Below, one piece after another: positions 48,996 through 58,498 of a DNA stretch of 64,000 nucleotides. Under the pieces are notes generated by a model that searched no databases, had not been told where the DNA came from, and was given only the letters and a program-made list of their open reading frames with translations. The stretch is from Staphylococcus schleiferi (GTDB taxonomy: Bacteria; Bacillota; Bacilli; Staphylococcales; Staphylococcaceae), in NCBI RefSeq assembly GCF_900458895.1, contig NZ_LR962863.1, forward strand, positions 1,302,001-1,366,000, read 5' to 3'. Every line of letters starts with the position of its first letter. Position 1 is the stretch's first letter. A program made the translations under genes and the position numbers.

Positions 48996-50480
48996 TTATT
49001 GAATGTCATTCCACCATTTAAAACCATCTCTACTTAACAATAAATCACTATCTAACGGACCATCTGTTCCAGATTCATAGTTAGGAAATTCTGGTTCAAA
49101 TTTGTCCCAAGCTTCTTGAATTGAATCGACAAATTTCCATGTTGATTTCAATTCTTCCCAATGCGTAAAGTTTGTCGCATCGCCTTTTAAGCAATCATAC
49201 AACAAGTTTTCATATGCATCGACAGTATTCATTTTATCTTGTGCACTCATCGCATAAGACAATTGAACGGGTTCAGTTTCAATTCCTTGTACATATTTTT
49301 TACCGTTCAAGTGAATAGAAACACCTTCGTTCGGTTGAATATTGATAACAAGCAAATTAGAATCTAAATGTTTATCTTTTTGATAATAAAGGTTCATCGG
49401 AACTTCTTTAAATTCAACCACGACTTGAATGGATTTACGTTTTAGACGTTTACCGGTACGGATATAAAATGGAACGCCAGCCCATCTAAAGTTATCAATG
49501 AGCACTTTCCCAGAAACGAAAGTTGGCGTCTTAGAATCAGAAGCTACTTTATCTTCTTCACGATACGCTTTCACTTGTTGACCGTCAATCGTTCCACGAT
49601 CATATTGACCTCTAACAAACTGTTGGCGTACTTCTTCTGGTTTTAATACGTGCATAGATTTTAATACTTTAACTTTTTCTGCTCGAATGTCAGCACTATT
49701 CAAACTAATAGGTGGCTCCATTGCCAATAATGCTACCATTTGTAGCATATGGTTTTGCACCATATCTTTCAAAGCACCGCTAGATTCATAATAGCCACCA
49801 CGATCTTCAACACCTAATATTTCTGATGAAGTGACTTGAATATTGGAAATATATTTATTATTCCATAAAGGTTCAAACATCGCATTACTAAAACGTAAAA
49901 CTTCAATATTTTGAACCATATCTTTTCCTAAATAGTGGTCAATTCTAAAAATTTCTTCTTCTTTGAAAGAACGTCGTATTTGTTTATTTAATTCTTCCGC
50001 TGATTTTAAATCACTACCGAAAGGCTTCTCAATGACTAAACGTTTAAAGCCTTTTGTGTTTGTTAAGCCAGAAGATTTTAGATAATCTGTTACGATGCCA
50101 AAAAATTGGGGCGCCATCGCAAGATAAAAGACACGGTTCCCCCTTAAAGAGAATGTACAATCTAAAGATTCACTTAACTCTAAAAGTGTTTGATAACTTG
50201 CTTCATCATTCACATCATGGGGTTGATAAAAGATATGTTGCATAAATTTGTCTAAATGTTTTGTATCTTGGACATGCGCTTGAATAGATGCTTTTACTTG
50301 TGCTCTAAAATCATCGTTAGTCAATTGACGTCTACCGATACCAATAATCGCTACTCTTTCATCTAAATTATCTTGTTGATAGAGATGAAAAAGGGAAGGG
50401 AATAATTTACGGTGACTTAAATCACCAGTTGCGCCGAATATGGTAATAAGCGCTGGAATATGATTATTTGTCTTATTCAA
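48996..50480 (-). CDS. zwf: glucose-6-phosphate dehydrogenase
   Basis: First step of the oxidative pentose phosphate route, yielding NADPH. It has 494 residues: NADP-binding IFGATGDLSHRKLFPSLF, active-site RIDHYLGKD, and later IRTGKRLKRK and the substrate region IDGQQVKAYREEDK. It is monocistronic on the reverse strand, divergent from rnz. Confidence 0.98.
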   Translation of the reverse strand: MNKTNNHIPALITIFGATGDLSHRKLFPSLFHLYQQDNLDERVAIIGIGRRQLTNDDFRAQVKASIQAHVQDTKHLDKFMQHIFYQPHDVNDEASYQTLLELSESLDCTFSLRGNRVFYLAMAPQFFGIVTDYLKSSGLTNTKGFKRLVIEKPFGSDLKSAEELNKQIRRSFKEEEIFRIDHYLGKDMVQNIEVLRFSNAMFEPLWNNKYISNIQVTSSEILGVEDRGGYYESSGALKDMVQNHMLQMVALLAMEPPISLNSADIRAEKVKVLKSMHVLKPEEVRQQFVRGQYDRGTIDGQQVKAYREEDKVASDSKTPTFVSGKVLIDNFRWAGVPFYIRTGKRLKRKSIQVVVEFKEVPMNLYYQKDKHLDSNLLVINIQPNEGVSIHLNGKKYVQGIETEPVQLSYAMSAQDKMNTVDAYENLLYDCLKGDATNFTHWEELKSTWKFVDSIQEAWDKFEPEFPNYESGTDGPLDSDLLLSRDGFKWWNDIQ

Positions 50481-50635
50481 GATTCAAAACCTCAATTCTT
50501 TTTATATTAAATATGTGTACATTATAAAGCATATCGCCCATAATGACATACAATTCTGCTTTAAGCACATACAGTCAGATTTCGTTACCGATTCATCGGC
50601 AATTATGGTAATATAACGCTAAGGAGGCACGAAGC

Positions 50636-51553
50636 ATGGAAATTACATTTTTTGGTACCAGTGCAGGGTTACCTACTAAAGAGCGTCATACACAATCTAT
50701 CGCTTTAAAACTCGAGCCTTATTTAACAGATATTTGGCTTTTTGATGTGGGCGAAGCAACCCAACACCAAATACTCCACCATTCCATTAAACTCGGAAAA
50801 GTCAGTCACATTTTTATCACACATATGCATGGTGATCATGTTTTCGGCTTACCGGGCGTTTTAACCAGTCGTTCATTTCAAGGTGGAGAATCAAAGCCAC
50901 TGACTGTAATTGGGCCAAAAGGCATTAAAGATTTTATTGAATACAATTTATCATTAACTTATTCACATTTAAATTATCCGTTACACATTATCGAAATAGA
51001 CAAGCGTCTTGATTTAAGTATTAATCATTTTGAAGTCAATGCTAGGCCTTTAAACCATGGTATCCCTTGCTACGGATATCGTATTAAGGCACCGAATACG
51101 CCAGGAAAATTAGACGTTTCAAAATTAAAAGCGTTAGGTATTCCGCCAGGCCCGCTCTATCAAAAGATTAAGTCTCAAGATACATTTGAATATGAGGGCA
51201 AAACTTATGATGCGAATCAATTCAAAGGACCTGAAAAAACAGGGAAAACCATTGCTATTTTTGGTGATACAAAACCGAGTGAGCATGCACTTGAACTTGC
51301 ACATCACGTTGATGTATTAGTTCATGAATCCACATATATTGAAGGCGATAAGTCATTAGCCAATGCTTATCATCATAGTCATATTGAAGATGTCCTTCAA
51401 TTAATGGCAGATGGTCAAGTTAAGCATGGGTTGCTGACGCACTTAAGTGGACGCTACACTAAAGAAGACATTCAATTGATAGAAGCACAAATTCAAGCTG
51501 AATCTGAACAATCGTTTCAGTTTGTTGAAGATTTTGATAGTTATACATTTTAA
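50636..51553 (+). CDS. rnz: ribonuclease Z
   Basis: tRNA 3'-end endonuclease, 305 residues. The metal-binding motif THMHGDH is at residues 62-68. Other ligands are in [10 protein letters not shown] and [25 protein letters not shown], and the exosite-like insertion [12 protein letters not shown] is present. Start ATG follows AAGGAGG. It is divergent from zwf. Confidence 0.96.
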   Translation: MEITFFGTSAGLPTKERHTQSIALKLEPYLTDIWLFDVGEATQHQILHHSIKLGKVSHIFITHMHGDHVFGLPGVLTSRSFQGGESKPLTVIGPKGIKDFIEYNLSLTYSHLNYPLHIIEIDKRLDLSINHFEVNARPLNHGIPCYGYRIKAPNTPGKLDVSKLKALGIPPGPLYQKIKSQDTFEYEGKTYDANQFKGPEKTGKTIAIFGDTKPSEHALELAHHVDVLVHESTYIEGDKSLANAYHHSHIEDVLQLMADGQVKHGLLTHLSGRYTKEDIQLIEAQIQAESEQSFQFVEDFDSYTF

Positions 51554-51678
51554 TAGCAATCTCGCTAACAATAAATTACGTCCGAGACATAAAATTCTTG
51601 AAAGCCTTGCATTTATGATCTCGCTGCATGAGAGCTGAAGTCTTAACTCAATTTGGATTAATCGAAGCAGAAAGGCTA

Positions 51679-51802
51679 GAACAGGACAGCCGAAGTATAC
51701 AGTCTGAGGCAGTCACCTTGGAAGGTAAAGTCATACAATACGAAGTTTTATCATGAAAATAAAGCGCTAAGACGATTTTCTAGTAAAATTCATCTTAGCG
51801 CT
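51679..51802 (+). repeat. dispersed intergenic repeat, copy 2
   Basis: About 124 bases matching the reverse complement of 44508-44630 block for block: GAACAGGAC, GCCGAAG, TACAGtCTGAGGC, AATACGAAG, ATGA.AATAAA, then the AGCGCTAAGACGATTTT hairpin. Upstream at 51587 is GAGACATAAA, as at the other copy (GGGACATAAA, 44485). No ORF is seen in the 51554-51858 gap. Confidence 0.7.
51763..51802. terminator. rnz/proC terminator (hairpin family, copy C)
   Basis: AGCGCTAAGAcGATTTT pairs with AAAATtcATCTTAGCGCT, between the convergent ends of rnz and proC. A T-rich flank lies on each strand. Confidence 0.75.
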
Positions 51803-51858
51803 ACTTATTTTAGAATTAATATCCTAGCCTCAATACTTATATATGAAACCTTTTATAA

Positions 51859-52677
51859 TTACATATCATCTTCTTGCGCTGATAATTCAATACTACGATT
51901 GACAGCCGCATTCAAGCAATCTTCAAATATACCTTCTAAATTATATTCAGATAATGCATTTAATCCAGCTTGTGTCGTACCACCTTTTGAAGTGATATTT
52001 TTTCTTAATTGTTCCATGCTCAAATCAGAACGCTCAATCATCTTACTCGTGCCTATAATCAACTCGCGTATAGACTCTTCTACTTGAGCTCTTTCAAGAC
52101 CTAATTTTGTACCTGCCATCACATATTGTTCGAACACATGATATAAAAATGCAGGACCACTTCCTGTTATTGCAGTGACTTGGTGCAAATGTGCTTCTTG
52201 AACTTCGATTGCAGACCCAAATGCATTGATGACTTCTAAAACTTCTTCTTTAGAAGTTGGACCAAAATTCGAAGAGAAACTCACACCGGTCACAGAATGG
52301 CCGACATGTGCATTTGTATTTGGCATAATACGTGCAATCGGAGCATGCGTATCAAGTTTTTGTTTAATATAAGAAATCGGTAGTCCTGCCATGATTGAAA
52401 TGAATTTATTTTGATTATGAATATTTCCTTTAATGCGTGTAGCAAGTTGATCAAAATCGTGTGGTTTTGATCCAAGAAAAACATAATCGGCATCTTTTAA
52501 TAAGGCTTCATCATCATAACTATATTGAATCCCTAAATTTTCTTGATAAGATTGCAACATTTCTTCATTCGTACGGTTCGTTAAATAAATATCCTCAGGC
52601 GCCAAAATTTTTGAATTAATAATACCCGTAAAAATAGCATGTGCCATATTGCCAGCACCATAAAAAACGATTTTCAT
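51859..52677 (-). CDS. proC: pyrroline-5-carboxylate reductase
   Basis: Last step of proline synthesis, NAD(P)H-dependent. It has 272 residues beginning MKIVFYGAGNMAHAIF, the Rossmann motif, with the C-terminal active-site helix TAITGSGPAFLYHVFEQY and SKGGTTQAGL. The longer in-frame ORF to 52839 is rejected because it overlaps the divergent SDR gene and lacks family homology. GGAAG precedes ATG 52677. Confidence 0.96.
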   Translation of the reverse strand: MKIVFYGAGNMAHAIFTGIINSKILAPEDIYLTNRTNEEMLQSYQENLGIQYSYDDEALLKDADYVFLGSKPHDFDQLATRIKGNIHNQNKFISIMAGLPISYIKQKLDTHAPIARIMPNTNAHVGHSVTGVSFSSNFGPTSKEEVLEVINAFGSAIEVQEAHLHQVTAITGSGPAFLYHVFEQYVMAGTKLGLERAQVEESIRELIIGTSKMIERSDLSMEQLRKNITSKGGTTQAGLNALSEYNLEGIFEDCLNAAVNRSIELSAQEDDM

Positions 52678-52764
52678 ACGACATTTCACTTCCTTATTTA
52701 GTACTTTTACATTACAGTTATTCATAACGTTATGGGAACGATTTAAAAGATAAAGGGTGATTTT

Positions 52765-53529
52765 ATGCAAAAACCACATTTTATTATGACTGGTAGTACG
52801 AGTGGTCTCGGATTCGCATTGGCTCAAGCCATGCTTCAAGACTGCTGTGAATTAACATTAATTGTACGGGATATTAACAAAGCACGTGCGTACTTTTCAA
52901 ATCAGAATGTGCATTTGATTGAATGCGACCTTTCTAATATCCAACAAGTGCGTGAGATCAATCATCAATTCAACCCAGACATCCAATATGACGGGCTTAT
53001 TCATTGTGCTGGTTTAGGCTATTTTAAATCATTGCTTGAGCATGAAGATGCTGAAGTAGTAGAGACTTACCAAATCAATATCGTGTATTTTGCGATTTTA
53101 CTTAAACGATGCGCACCATTCTTTAAAGCCCATGCAAGTGTTGTAGGCATCAGTAGCCTCGCTGCATTTGCTACACAACCTTATGCTGCTCATTATGGTG
53201 GCAGTAAAGCAGCGCTTAATCATCTGCTTAATGCGTTGCGAATGGAACAGCCTAATTGGCACGTTATGACAGTAAACGTAGGGCCGATTCAAACACCTTT
53301 TCATGGTAAGGCGGATCCATCAGGGCAATATGCCCATCAAGTGAAACGAATCATGCTACAACCCGAATTTGTAGCAACGCAAATCATCAAAGCGATGAAA
53401 CAAAAGAAAATTGAAGTCAATCTTCCGAAAGGGCTCCACTTAATGTTGAAATGGTATCAACTTGCTCCCAGATGGATTGAAAAATTTGCCAAACCTCTTT
53501 TTCTAGGTAAGAAAAGGAAGGGTTTTTAA
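52765..53529 (+). CDS. SDR family oxidoreductase
   Basis: A 254-residue short-chain dehydrogenase. It has TGSTSGLGFALA for NAD(P) binding, NAG replaced by CAGLG, serine in VGISSLAAF and YxxxK in YGGSKAALNH. The substrate is unknown. It has its own start with AAAGGGTGA and is divergent from proC. Its stop lies one base from the end of the convergent AKR gene, with no terminator between. Confidence 0.92.
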   Translation: MQKPHFIMTGSTSGLGFALAQAMLQDCCELTLIVRDINKARAYFSNQNVHLIECDLSNIQQVREINHQFNPDIQYDGLIHCAGLGYFKSLLEHEDAEVVETYQINIVYFAILLKRCAPFFKAHASVVGISSLAAFATQPYAAHYGGSKAALNHLLNALRMEQPNWHVMTVNVGPIQTPFHGKADPSGQYAHQVKRIMLQPEFVATQIIKAMKQKKIEVNLPKGLHLMLKWYQLAPRWIEKFAKPLFLGKKRKGF

Positions 53530-53530
53530 G

Positions 53531-54442
53531 TTACATTTCCCAATGTTCTGCATAATGAAGGCGTTTGACAACATCCATTGCAGCTTGAAGTTGTTCGTTA
53601 GTAACCGTTGAATGATACTGTTGAATATTTTCACGCAATTGCTCAGGTGTACTCGCACCAACGATAATCGATCCTAATACTGCGTGAGACTTTAAGAATT
53701 CAAAGGCAAGCGCAGTAAGCTGAGGATTAATCTGTTGAAGCGACTGAATTGTTTGTTTCAATTCATCGAAACTGTAATCAAAAATGCCTTCTTTAAATTT
53801 ATGATTTAAAGTGACTTCCGCTTTGTTGGTGAGCAATCCTTTAAAAACTGGGCCTCTAGCTAAAAGTTTCACACCTTTTTGATTAATCTCGTCAAGTAAA
53901 TCGAGCGGGCGATTATCAATTAAATTAAATTGCGACATGATCGTTTCAATTTGGCTATGTTCCAAATAGTAACGAATAACATTAGGGCGTATAGATGAAA
54001 TACCGTAGGCTTTGATCAATCCTTCTTGCTTTAATTCATCAAATGCACTAATCGTTTCGTCTAATGGATCTTCAATTGTTCCACCATGAAGCATGTAGAG
54101 GTCAAGTTTTTCTAAGCCAAGTCTTTTTAAAGATTGTTTCACATTATTTTTAATATATTTTTTTGAAGGGTCCCAAAAAGTTTCTCCGTTATCTTTCAAG
54201 TGATTGCCGACTTTTGTTCCAATAACAATATCACCGTTTTGTTGATATTTTTTTAATATTTTCCCAACAATCTTTTCATTTTCACCTTTATCGTAAATAT
54301 CTGCCGTATCAAAATAGGTAATACCCGCTTCAATAGCTGTCTCTATAATTTTAGAAGCATCACTTTCATCTGTACCTAGACTCATACATCCCAATCCTAA
54401 TTCTGACAAAGTCAGACCACTTTTCAACGTGTTTTTTTGCAT
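53531..54442 (-). CDS. aldo/keto reductase
   Basis: NADPH-dependent (beta/alpha)8 reductase of 303 residues, YqkF-like. The catalytic tetrad segments are DTADIYDKGENE (D, Y), VIGTKVG (K) and YMLHGG (H). Cofactor binding is in GSIIVGASTPEQL. Start ATG 54442 has AAGGAGC upstream and gives MQKNTLKSGL; the longer frame lacks a site. Substrate unknown. Confidence 0.93.
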   Translation of the reverse strand: MQKNTLKSGLTLSELGLGCMSLGTDESDASKIIETAIEAGITYFDTADIYDKGENEKIVGKILKKYQQNGDIVIGTKVGNHLKDNGETFWDPSKKYIKNNVKQSLKRLGLEKLDLYMLHGGTIEDPLDETISAFDELKQEGLIKAYGISSIRPNVIRYYLEHSQIETIMSQFNLIDNRPLDLLDEINQKGVKLLARGPVFKGLLTNKAEVTLNHKFKEGIFDYSFDELKQTIQSLQQINPQLTALAFEFLKSHAVLGSIIVGASTPEQLRENIQQYHSTVTNEQLQAAMDVVKRLHYAEHWEM

Positions 54443-54521
54443 GTTAAAGCTCCTTCCGATAAAATTTATGTATACTAATGATAGCAAACTGTGAGAAAAA
54501 TTGAAAAGGGGCATATCACTG

Positions 54522-55064
54522 ATGAATTTTGAAGAAAAAACAATATCAAAAGAAACGATTTATGAAGGCAAAATTATAAATGTAGAGAAACATGAAGTCC
54601 GCTTACCCAATCAAAAAACAGCCTATAGAGAAATCGTAAAACATAATGGTGCCGTTGCGATTTGCGCTGTAACACCAGAAAATGAAGTCATTCTAGTGAA
54701 GCAATATCGCAAACCTTTAGAACAAACATTACTAGAAATACCTGCTGGAAAGCTTGAACCTGGTGAAGATAGAAAAGAAGCGGCAATGAGAGAACTTGAA
54801 GAAGAAACAGGTTATCGAACTGACCGATTAGATTTGATTGGCGAAGTTTATGGGACACCTGGTTTTGCAGATGAAAAAATATCTATTTATTTTACGGACT
54901 CACTCCAAAAGGGCACTGTTCATTTGGATGAAGATGAGTTTGTTGAGAAAGTTCATTTTTCGATGGCCGATGTTAAAAATGCAGTAGAAACACATGAAAT
55001 AGAAGATGCTAAAACACTGATTGCATTCCAATATCTATTATTACATTATAATCATTCTAAATAA
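54522..55064 (+). CDS. nudF: NUDIX hydrolase, ADP-ribose pyrophosphatase type
   Basis: Hydrolyses ADP-ribose and related nucleoside diphosphates, 180 residues. It carries a complete Nudix box, GKLEPGEDRKEAAMRELEEE followed by TGY. ATG 54522 has AAAAGGGG upstream; a TTG at 54501 overlaps the divergent AKR leader. It precedes fur, as in S. aureus. Confidence 0.95.
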   Translation: MNFEEKTISKETIYEGKIINVEKHEVRLPNQKTAYREIVKHNGAVAICAVTPENEVILVKQYRKPLEQTLLEIPAGKLEPGEDRKEAAMRELEEETGYRTDRLDLIGEVYGTPGFADEKISIYFTDSLQKGTVHLDEDEFVEKVHFSMADVKNAVETHEIEDAKTLIAFQYLLLHYNHSK

Positions 55065-55128
55065 ATAACCGATATGAGTTGCTTTTTTTCTCAATTACTG
55101 GTAATTTATAACAAGTAAAACAATCAAT

Positions 55129-55143
55129 TTGTAATAATTATAA
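55129..55143 (+). promoter_or_regulatory. PerR-type operator at the fur promoter
   Basis: TTGTAATAATTATAA matches the PerR consensus TTATAATNATTATAA at 13 of 14 fixed positions. It overlaps a TATAAT (55139-55144) and lies 25 bases before the fur start. In S. aureus fur is in the PerR regulon, so repression lifted by peroxide or low metal is the likely control. Confidence 0.7.
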
Positions 55144-55168
55144 TTTTCAGTAGAGGGGGGAGGCTTCC

Positions 55169-55633
55169 GTGGAGGAAAGACTTAATCGCGTGAAGCAACA
55201 GTTACAACAGTCTTCATATAAGTTAACACCACAACGTGAAGCAACGGTGCGTGTTTTAATTGAAAATGAGACTGATCATTTAAGTGCCGAAGATGTTTAC
55301 TTAAAAGTAAAAGAAAAAGCACCTGAAATTGGTTTAGCCACTGTTTACCGTACACTAGAACTTTTAGCAGATTTAAAAGTCGTGGATAAGGTGAGCTTTG
55401 GTGATGGTGTTGCACGTTTTGATTTACGAAAAGAGGGCTCTAAACATTTTCATCACCATCTTGTTTGTATGGAGTGTGGTAGAGTAGATGAAATAGAAGA
55501 AGACTTATTACCACAAGTAGAAGAACGTGTTGAAAATGAATTTAATTTTAAGATTTTAGATCACAGACTTACATTTCATGGTATTTGTGAAGCGTGTCAA
55601 AAAGAGGGCAAAGGCACGAAAGCGCAAATGTAA
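55169..55633 (+). CDS. fur: ferric uptake regulator Fur
   Basis: Iron-dependent repressor, 154 residues. It has a winged helix at the N-terminus (LTPQREATVRVLIENE, IGLATVYRTLELL). The metal sites include HFHHHL, CMECG and the C-terminal CEAC. The start is GTG with a long GGGGGGAGG. Its order nudF-fur-xerD identifies it as Fur rather than PerR or Zur. Confidence 0.96.
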   Translation: MEERLNRVKQQLQQSSYKLTPQREATVRVLIENETDHLSAEDVYLKVKEKAPEIGLATVYRTLELLADLKVVDKVSFGDGVARFDLRKEGSKHFHHHLVCMECGRVDEIEEDLLPQVEERVENEFNFKILDHRLTFHGICEACQKEGKGTKAQM

Positions 55634-55661
55634 TGATATTGACAAGAATTGAGGTCAATGC

Positions 55662-56549
55662 ATGGAAGAAATTCGAGATGAATATTTAAGATTTATTCAA
55701 ATAGAAAAAGGTTTGTCCAACAATACAATCGCTGCGTATCGTCGTGATCTTAACCACTATTTAAACTATTTGAATGAGCAAAAAATTACTCATTTAAATT
55801 TTGTTAATCGGCAAATCATTCAAGAGTGGTTTGGTTTTTTACATGACGAAGGACATTCAGCGAAATCCATCGCAAGATTCACTTCGACAATTCGAAGCTT
55901 TCATCAATTTGCTTTGAGAGAAGGCTATACGACGCACGATCCAACAGTCCTTATTGCGACACCCAAATATGATAGAAAGTTACCTGATGTGCTATCTATT
56001 GATGAGGTTGACCAATTATTAATGACACCTGACACTTCAAAAATTAACGGTTATCGTGATAAAACAATGCTAGAACTTTTATATGCGACTGGGATGCGTG
56101 TATCTGAACTTATTCATATAGAAGTCCAAGATGTCAATCTTATCATGGGCTTTGCAAAAGTGTTTGGTAAAGGAAGCAAAGAAAGAATTGTGCCTTTAGG
56201 TGAAACGGTCATCGATTGTTTAGCACATTATATACAAGAGATAAGACCACAATTGTTAAAACATACGACTACCCATGTTTTATTTTTAAATATGCATGGT
56301 AAGCCAATGTCAAGACAAGGCGTGTGGAAGATGATTAAGCAAGTTGGGCTTAAAGCAGGCATTACCAAAAGACTAACACCACATACATTACGTCATTCAT
56401 TTGCCACACATTTATTGGAGAATGGCGCTGATTTGCGTGCGGTACAAGACATGTTAGGACATTCAGATATTTCTACAACACAATTGTATACGCATGTGAC
56501 TAAAAATCAGATTCGTAAGATTTACCAAGACTATCATCCTAGAGCTTAG
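55662..56549 (+). CDS. xerD: site-specific tyrosine recombinase XerD
   Basis: Resolves chromosome dimers at dif with XerC. It has 295 residues: N-terminal SAM-like core (1-85) and catalytic domain with arginine in ATGMRVSEL, HTLRHSFATHLLENGADLR, GHSDIST and the nucleophile in TQLYTHV. It shows the usual core-genome form, with no mobile-element context. Confidence 0.96.
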   Translation: MEEIRDEYLRFIQIEKGLSNNTIAAYRRDLNHYLNYLNEQKITHLNFVNRQIIQEWFGFLHDEGHSAKSIARFTSTIRSFHQFALREGYTTHDPTVLIATPKYDRKLPDVLSIDEVDQLLMTPDTSKINGYRDKTMLELLYATGMRVSELIHIEVQDVNLIMGFAKVFGKGSKERIVPLGETVIDCLAHYIQEIRPQLLKHTTTHVLFLNMHGKPMSRQGVWKMIKQVGLKAGITKRLTPHTLRHSFATHLLENGADLRAVQDMLGHSDISTTQLYTHVTKNQIRKIYQDYHPRA

Positions 56550-56595
56550 TACTTTATTCGAAGTTAGCGTTTGGGCTTTAGAGATGAAAGTATAA

Positions 56596-56656
56596 AAGGA
56601 ATAAAACAGAAGTTCATTTAAGAATCATCTGTTTTATTCCTTTTTTCTTTGTGTAA
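56596..56656. terminator. bidirectional terminator between xerD and the DUF309 gene
   Basis: AAGGAATAAAACAGA pairs with TCTGTTTTATTCCTT over 15 bases, with T-runs on both strands. Confidence 0.9.
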
Positions 56657-57143
56657 GTGCGTGGTGACGTGCTGCGATAACCTCTGTCCGATCTCTCAGT
56701 TGATGATGATGTAAAATATAAGGCGTACTGACAACATGCTTCGTTACACAATAATTCGGAAACTCACTTTCAATTTGTTGTTCCATTTCTTCTGTCAGAG
56801 GCAGTTGAATCGGAGAAAAAGGGATTTCTAGAGAAGTCGCGCTTATTAAATGCTTTAATACTTCCTTATATTCTGCAATATTTAAACCTAAATATACCAG
56901 TTCATTCGGTTTATAGGATTGAATGATTTGATAAGCTTTATTAAAGGTTTTGTGGGCGCCTTTATAGTTACCTCTACGATAGTGATAACATCCTGTAGCC
57001 AATAGGATTAAACTTACAACCGCATCTTGTTTCGTAAACTCAGATTGTAGTTTCCACGCCTCCTCTAAAATATCATGGCATAAAAAATAATGCTGTTCAT
57101 AATGAAATTGATAATAAAAATGAACTAAATCACTTTCTTTCAT
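56634..57143 (-). CDS. DUF309 domain protein (YpuF-like)
   Basis: A 169-residue helical protein with HDILEEAWK and GCYHYRRGNYKGAHKTFNKA, typical of DUF309; function unknown. It is next to scpA in Bacillus and here, divergent from it. ATG 57143 has TGGAGTG upstream. A longer in-frame ORF would overlap the scpA start and is rejected. The last codons lie inside the terminator stem. Confidence 0.88.
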   Translation of the reverse strand: MKESDLVHFYYQFHYEQHYFLCHDILEEAWKLQSEFTKQDAVVSLILLATGCYHYRRGNYKGAHKTFNKAYQIIQSYKPNELVYLGLNIAEYKEVLKHLISATSLEIPFSPIQLPLTEEMEQQIESEFPNYCVTKHVVSTPYILHHHQLRDRTEVIAARHHALTQRKKE

Positions 57144-57237
57144 TTTATCACTCCAAAAATTTATTGTTATACATAAACATGCTATAATATTTTTTGTTAT
57201 TATGCACATGACTTGCAATATGAAATGAGGATCATCC

Positions 57238-57966
57238 ATGTATGAAGTAAAACTTGATGCCTTTAACGGGCCGCTGGATTTGTTGTTGCACTTGATCAAT
57301 GAATTCGAAATTGATATCTATGATATTCCTATGCGTGAATTAACAGAGCAATATATGCAGTACGTTCATGCAATGAAGCAACTCGAAATTAATATCGCAA
57401 GTGAATATTTGTTAATGGCTTCTGAACTCTTAATGATTAAAAGTAAAATGTTATTACCTGACACACCCCAAGAGGATTTATTAGAAGAGGATCCACGTGA
57501 CGAACTTGTTGAAAAATTAATTGAATATCAAAACTACAAAGCCTATTCTGAAATGTTAAACGAGCAACGCGAACTTCGTGCGCATTATTACACAAAAGCG
57601 CCGACAGATTTGTCACATTATGAGCAATCTGAGCGCATGTCACCCGATACTCAAATCGATTTAACCGAGTTAATCGTTGCATATCAAAAAATGAAAACCC
57701 GTGTTGCACTTAAGAAGCCAACAACAGTAGATATAAGAAAAGAAACGTATACGATTCAACAATCGACCCAGCACATATATGATCAGTTAAAAACATCTAC
57801 TCGCATTTCGTTTTTTGACTTGTTTACATTTCATGAATCGATTGAACATGTCGTCACGCATTTCTTAGCTTTGTTAGAAATGTCCAAAAATGGCATCATT
57901 CAATTACAACAAGTTCAAGCATTTCAGAATATCGAAATCAGTAAAGGGGTTAATTATGACACTTAA
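57238..57966 (+). CDS. scpA: segregation and condensation protein ScpA
   Basis: Kleisin subunit that bridges SMC dimers, 242 residues. N-terminal [19 protein letters not shown] and C-terminal winged-helix ([23 protein letters not shown]) are typical. It overlaps scpB by 11 bases. Confidence 0.97.
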   Translation: MYEVKLDAFNGPLDLLLHLINEFEIDIYDIPMRELTEQYMQYVHAMKQLEINIASEYLLMASELLMIKSKMLLPDTPQEDLLEEDPRDELVEKLIEYQNYKAYSEMLNEQRELRAHYYTKAPTDLSHYEQSERMSPDTQIDLTELIVAYQKMKTRVALKKPTTVDIRKETYTIQQSTQHIYDQLKTSTRISFFDLFTFHESIEHVVTHFLALLEMSKNGIIQLQQVQAFQNIEISKGVNYDT

Positions 57967-58498
57967 TACAATAGAAGCACTTGCCGCAATTTTGTATACA
58001 GTCGGTGAAGATGGCATTGATGAAGCACAATTACTCGAAACACTAGCTGTTGATTCAGACACGTTAAACACGGCAATTTCTCAATTAAATTTACCTGGAC
58101 TTGAAATCCATCAATATGGTAATCGCTTTATTTTAACAACGCAAAGAGAAGCTGAACCTTATATAGAGTCGCTGATTATTAATAAAGCATCAACAAAACT
58201 TTCACAAGCTGCCATGGAAGTCTTAGCTATCATAGCTTATAATCAACCTGTTACTAGAAATGATATAGAATTAATTAGAGGCGTCGGTTCAGATGGTCCA
58301 GTTAAGACGCTGATTGGTAAAGGTTTAATTGAACCTCGAAATAACCCTGAAGCCCGAGGTCAACAATTATATACAACTGAATTGTTTTTAAATGTGTTTG
58401 GCTTAGAAAACTTAGAAGCATTGCCTACAACTGATGAGGAAGAAGAGGAAATCGAATCCTTTTTTAGTCAGTTAGTGAATCAAAAAGGAGAATCATAA
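57956..58498 (+). CDS. scpB: segregation and condensation protein ScpB
   Basis: Kleisin-associated winged-helix protein, 180 residues, two winged helices ([19 protein letters not shown] and [21 protein letters not shown]). ATG 57956 has AAAGGGG upstream; earlier in-frame starts lie within scpA. It overlaps rluB by one base (TAATG). Confidence 0.97.
   Translation: MTLNTIEALAAILYTVGEDGIDEAQLLETLAVDSDTLNTAISQLNLPGLEIHQYGNRFILTTQREAEPYIESLIINKASTKLSQAAMEVLAIIAYNQPVTRNDIELIRGVGSDGPVKTLIGKGLIEPRNNPEARGQQLYTTELFLNVFGLENLEALPTTDEEEEEIESFFSQLVNQKGES

Noticed and set aside
51859..52839. Long form of proC
   Set aside because: The first 54 codons overlap the divergent SDR gene; family proteins start at MKIVFYGAGNM.
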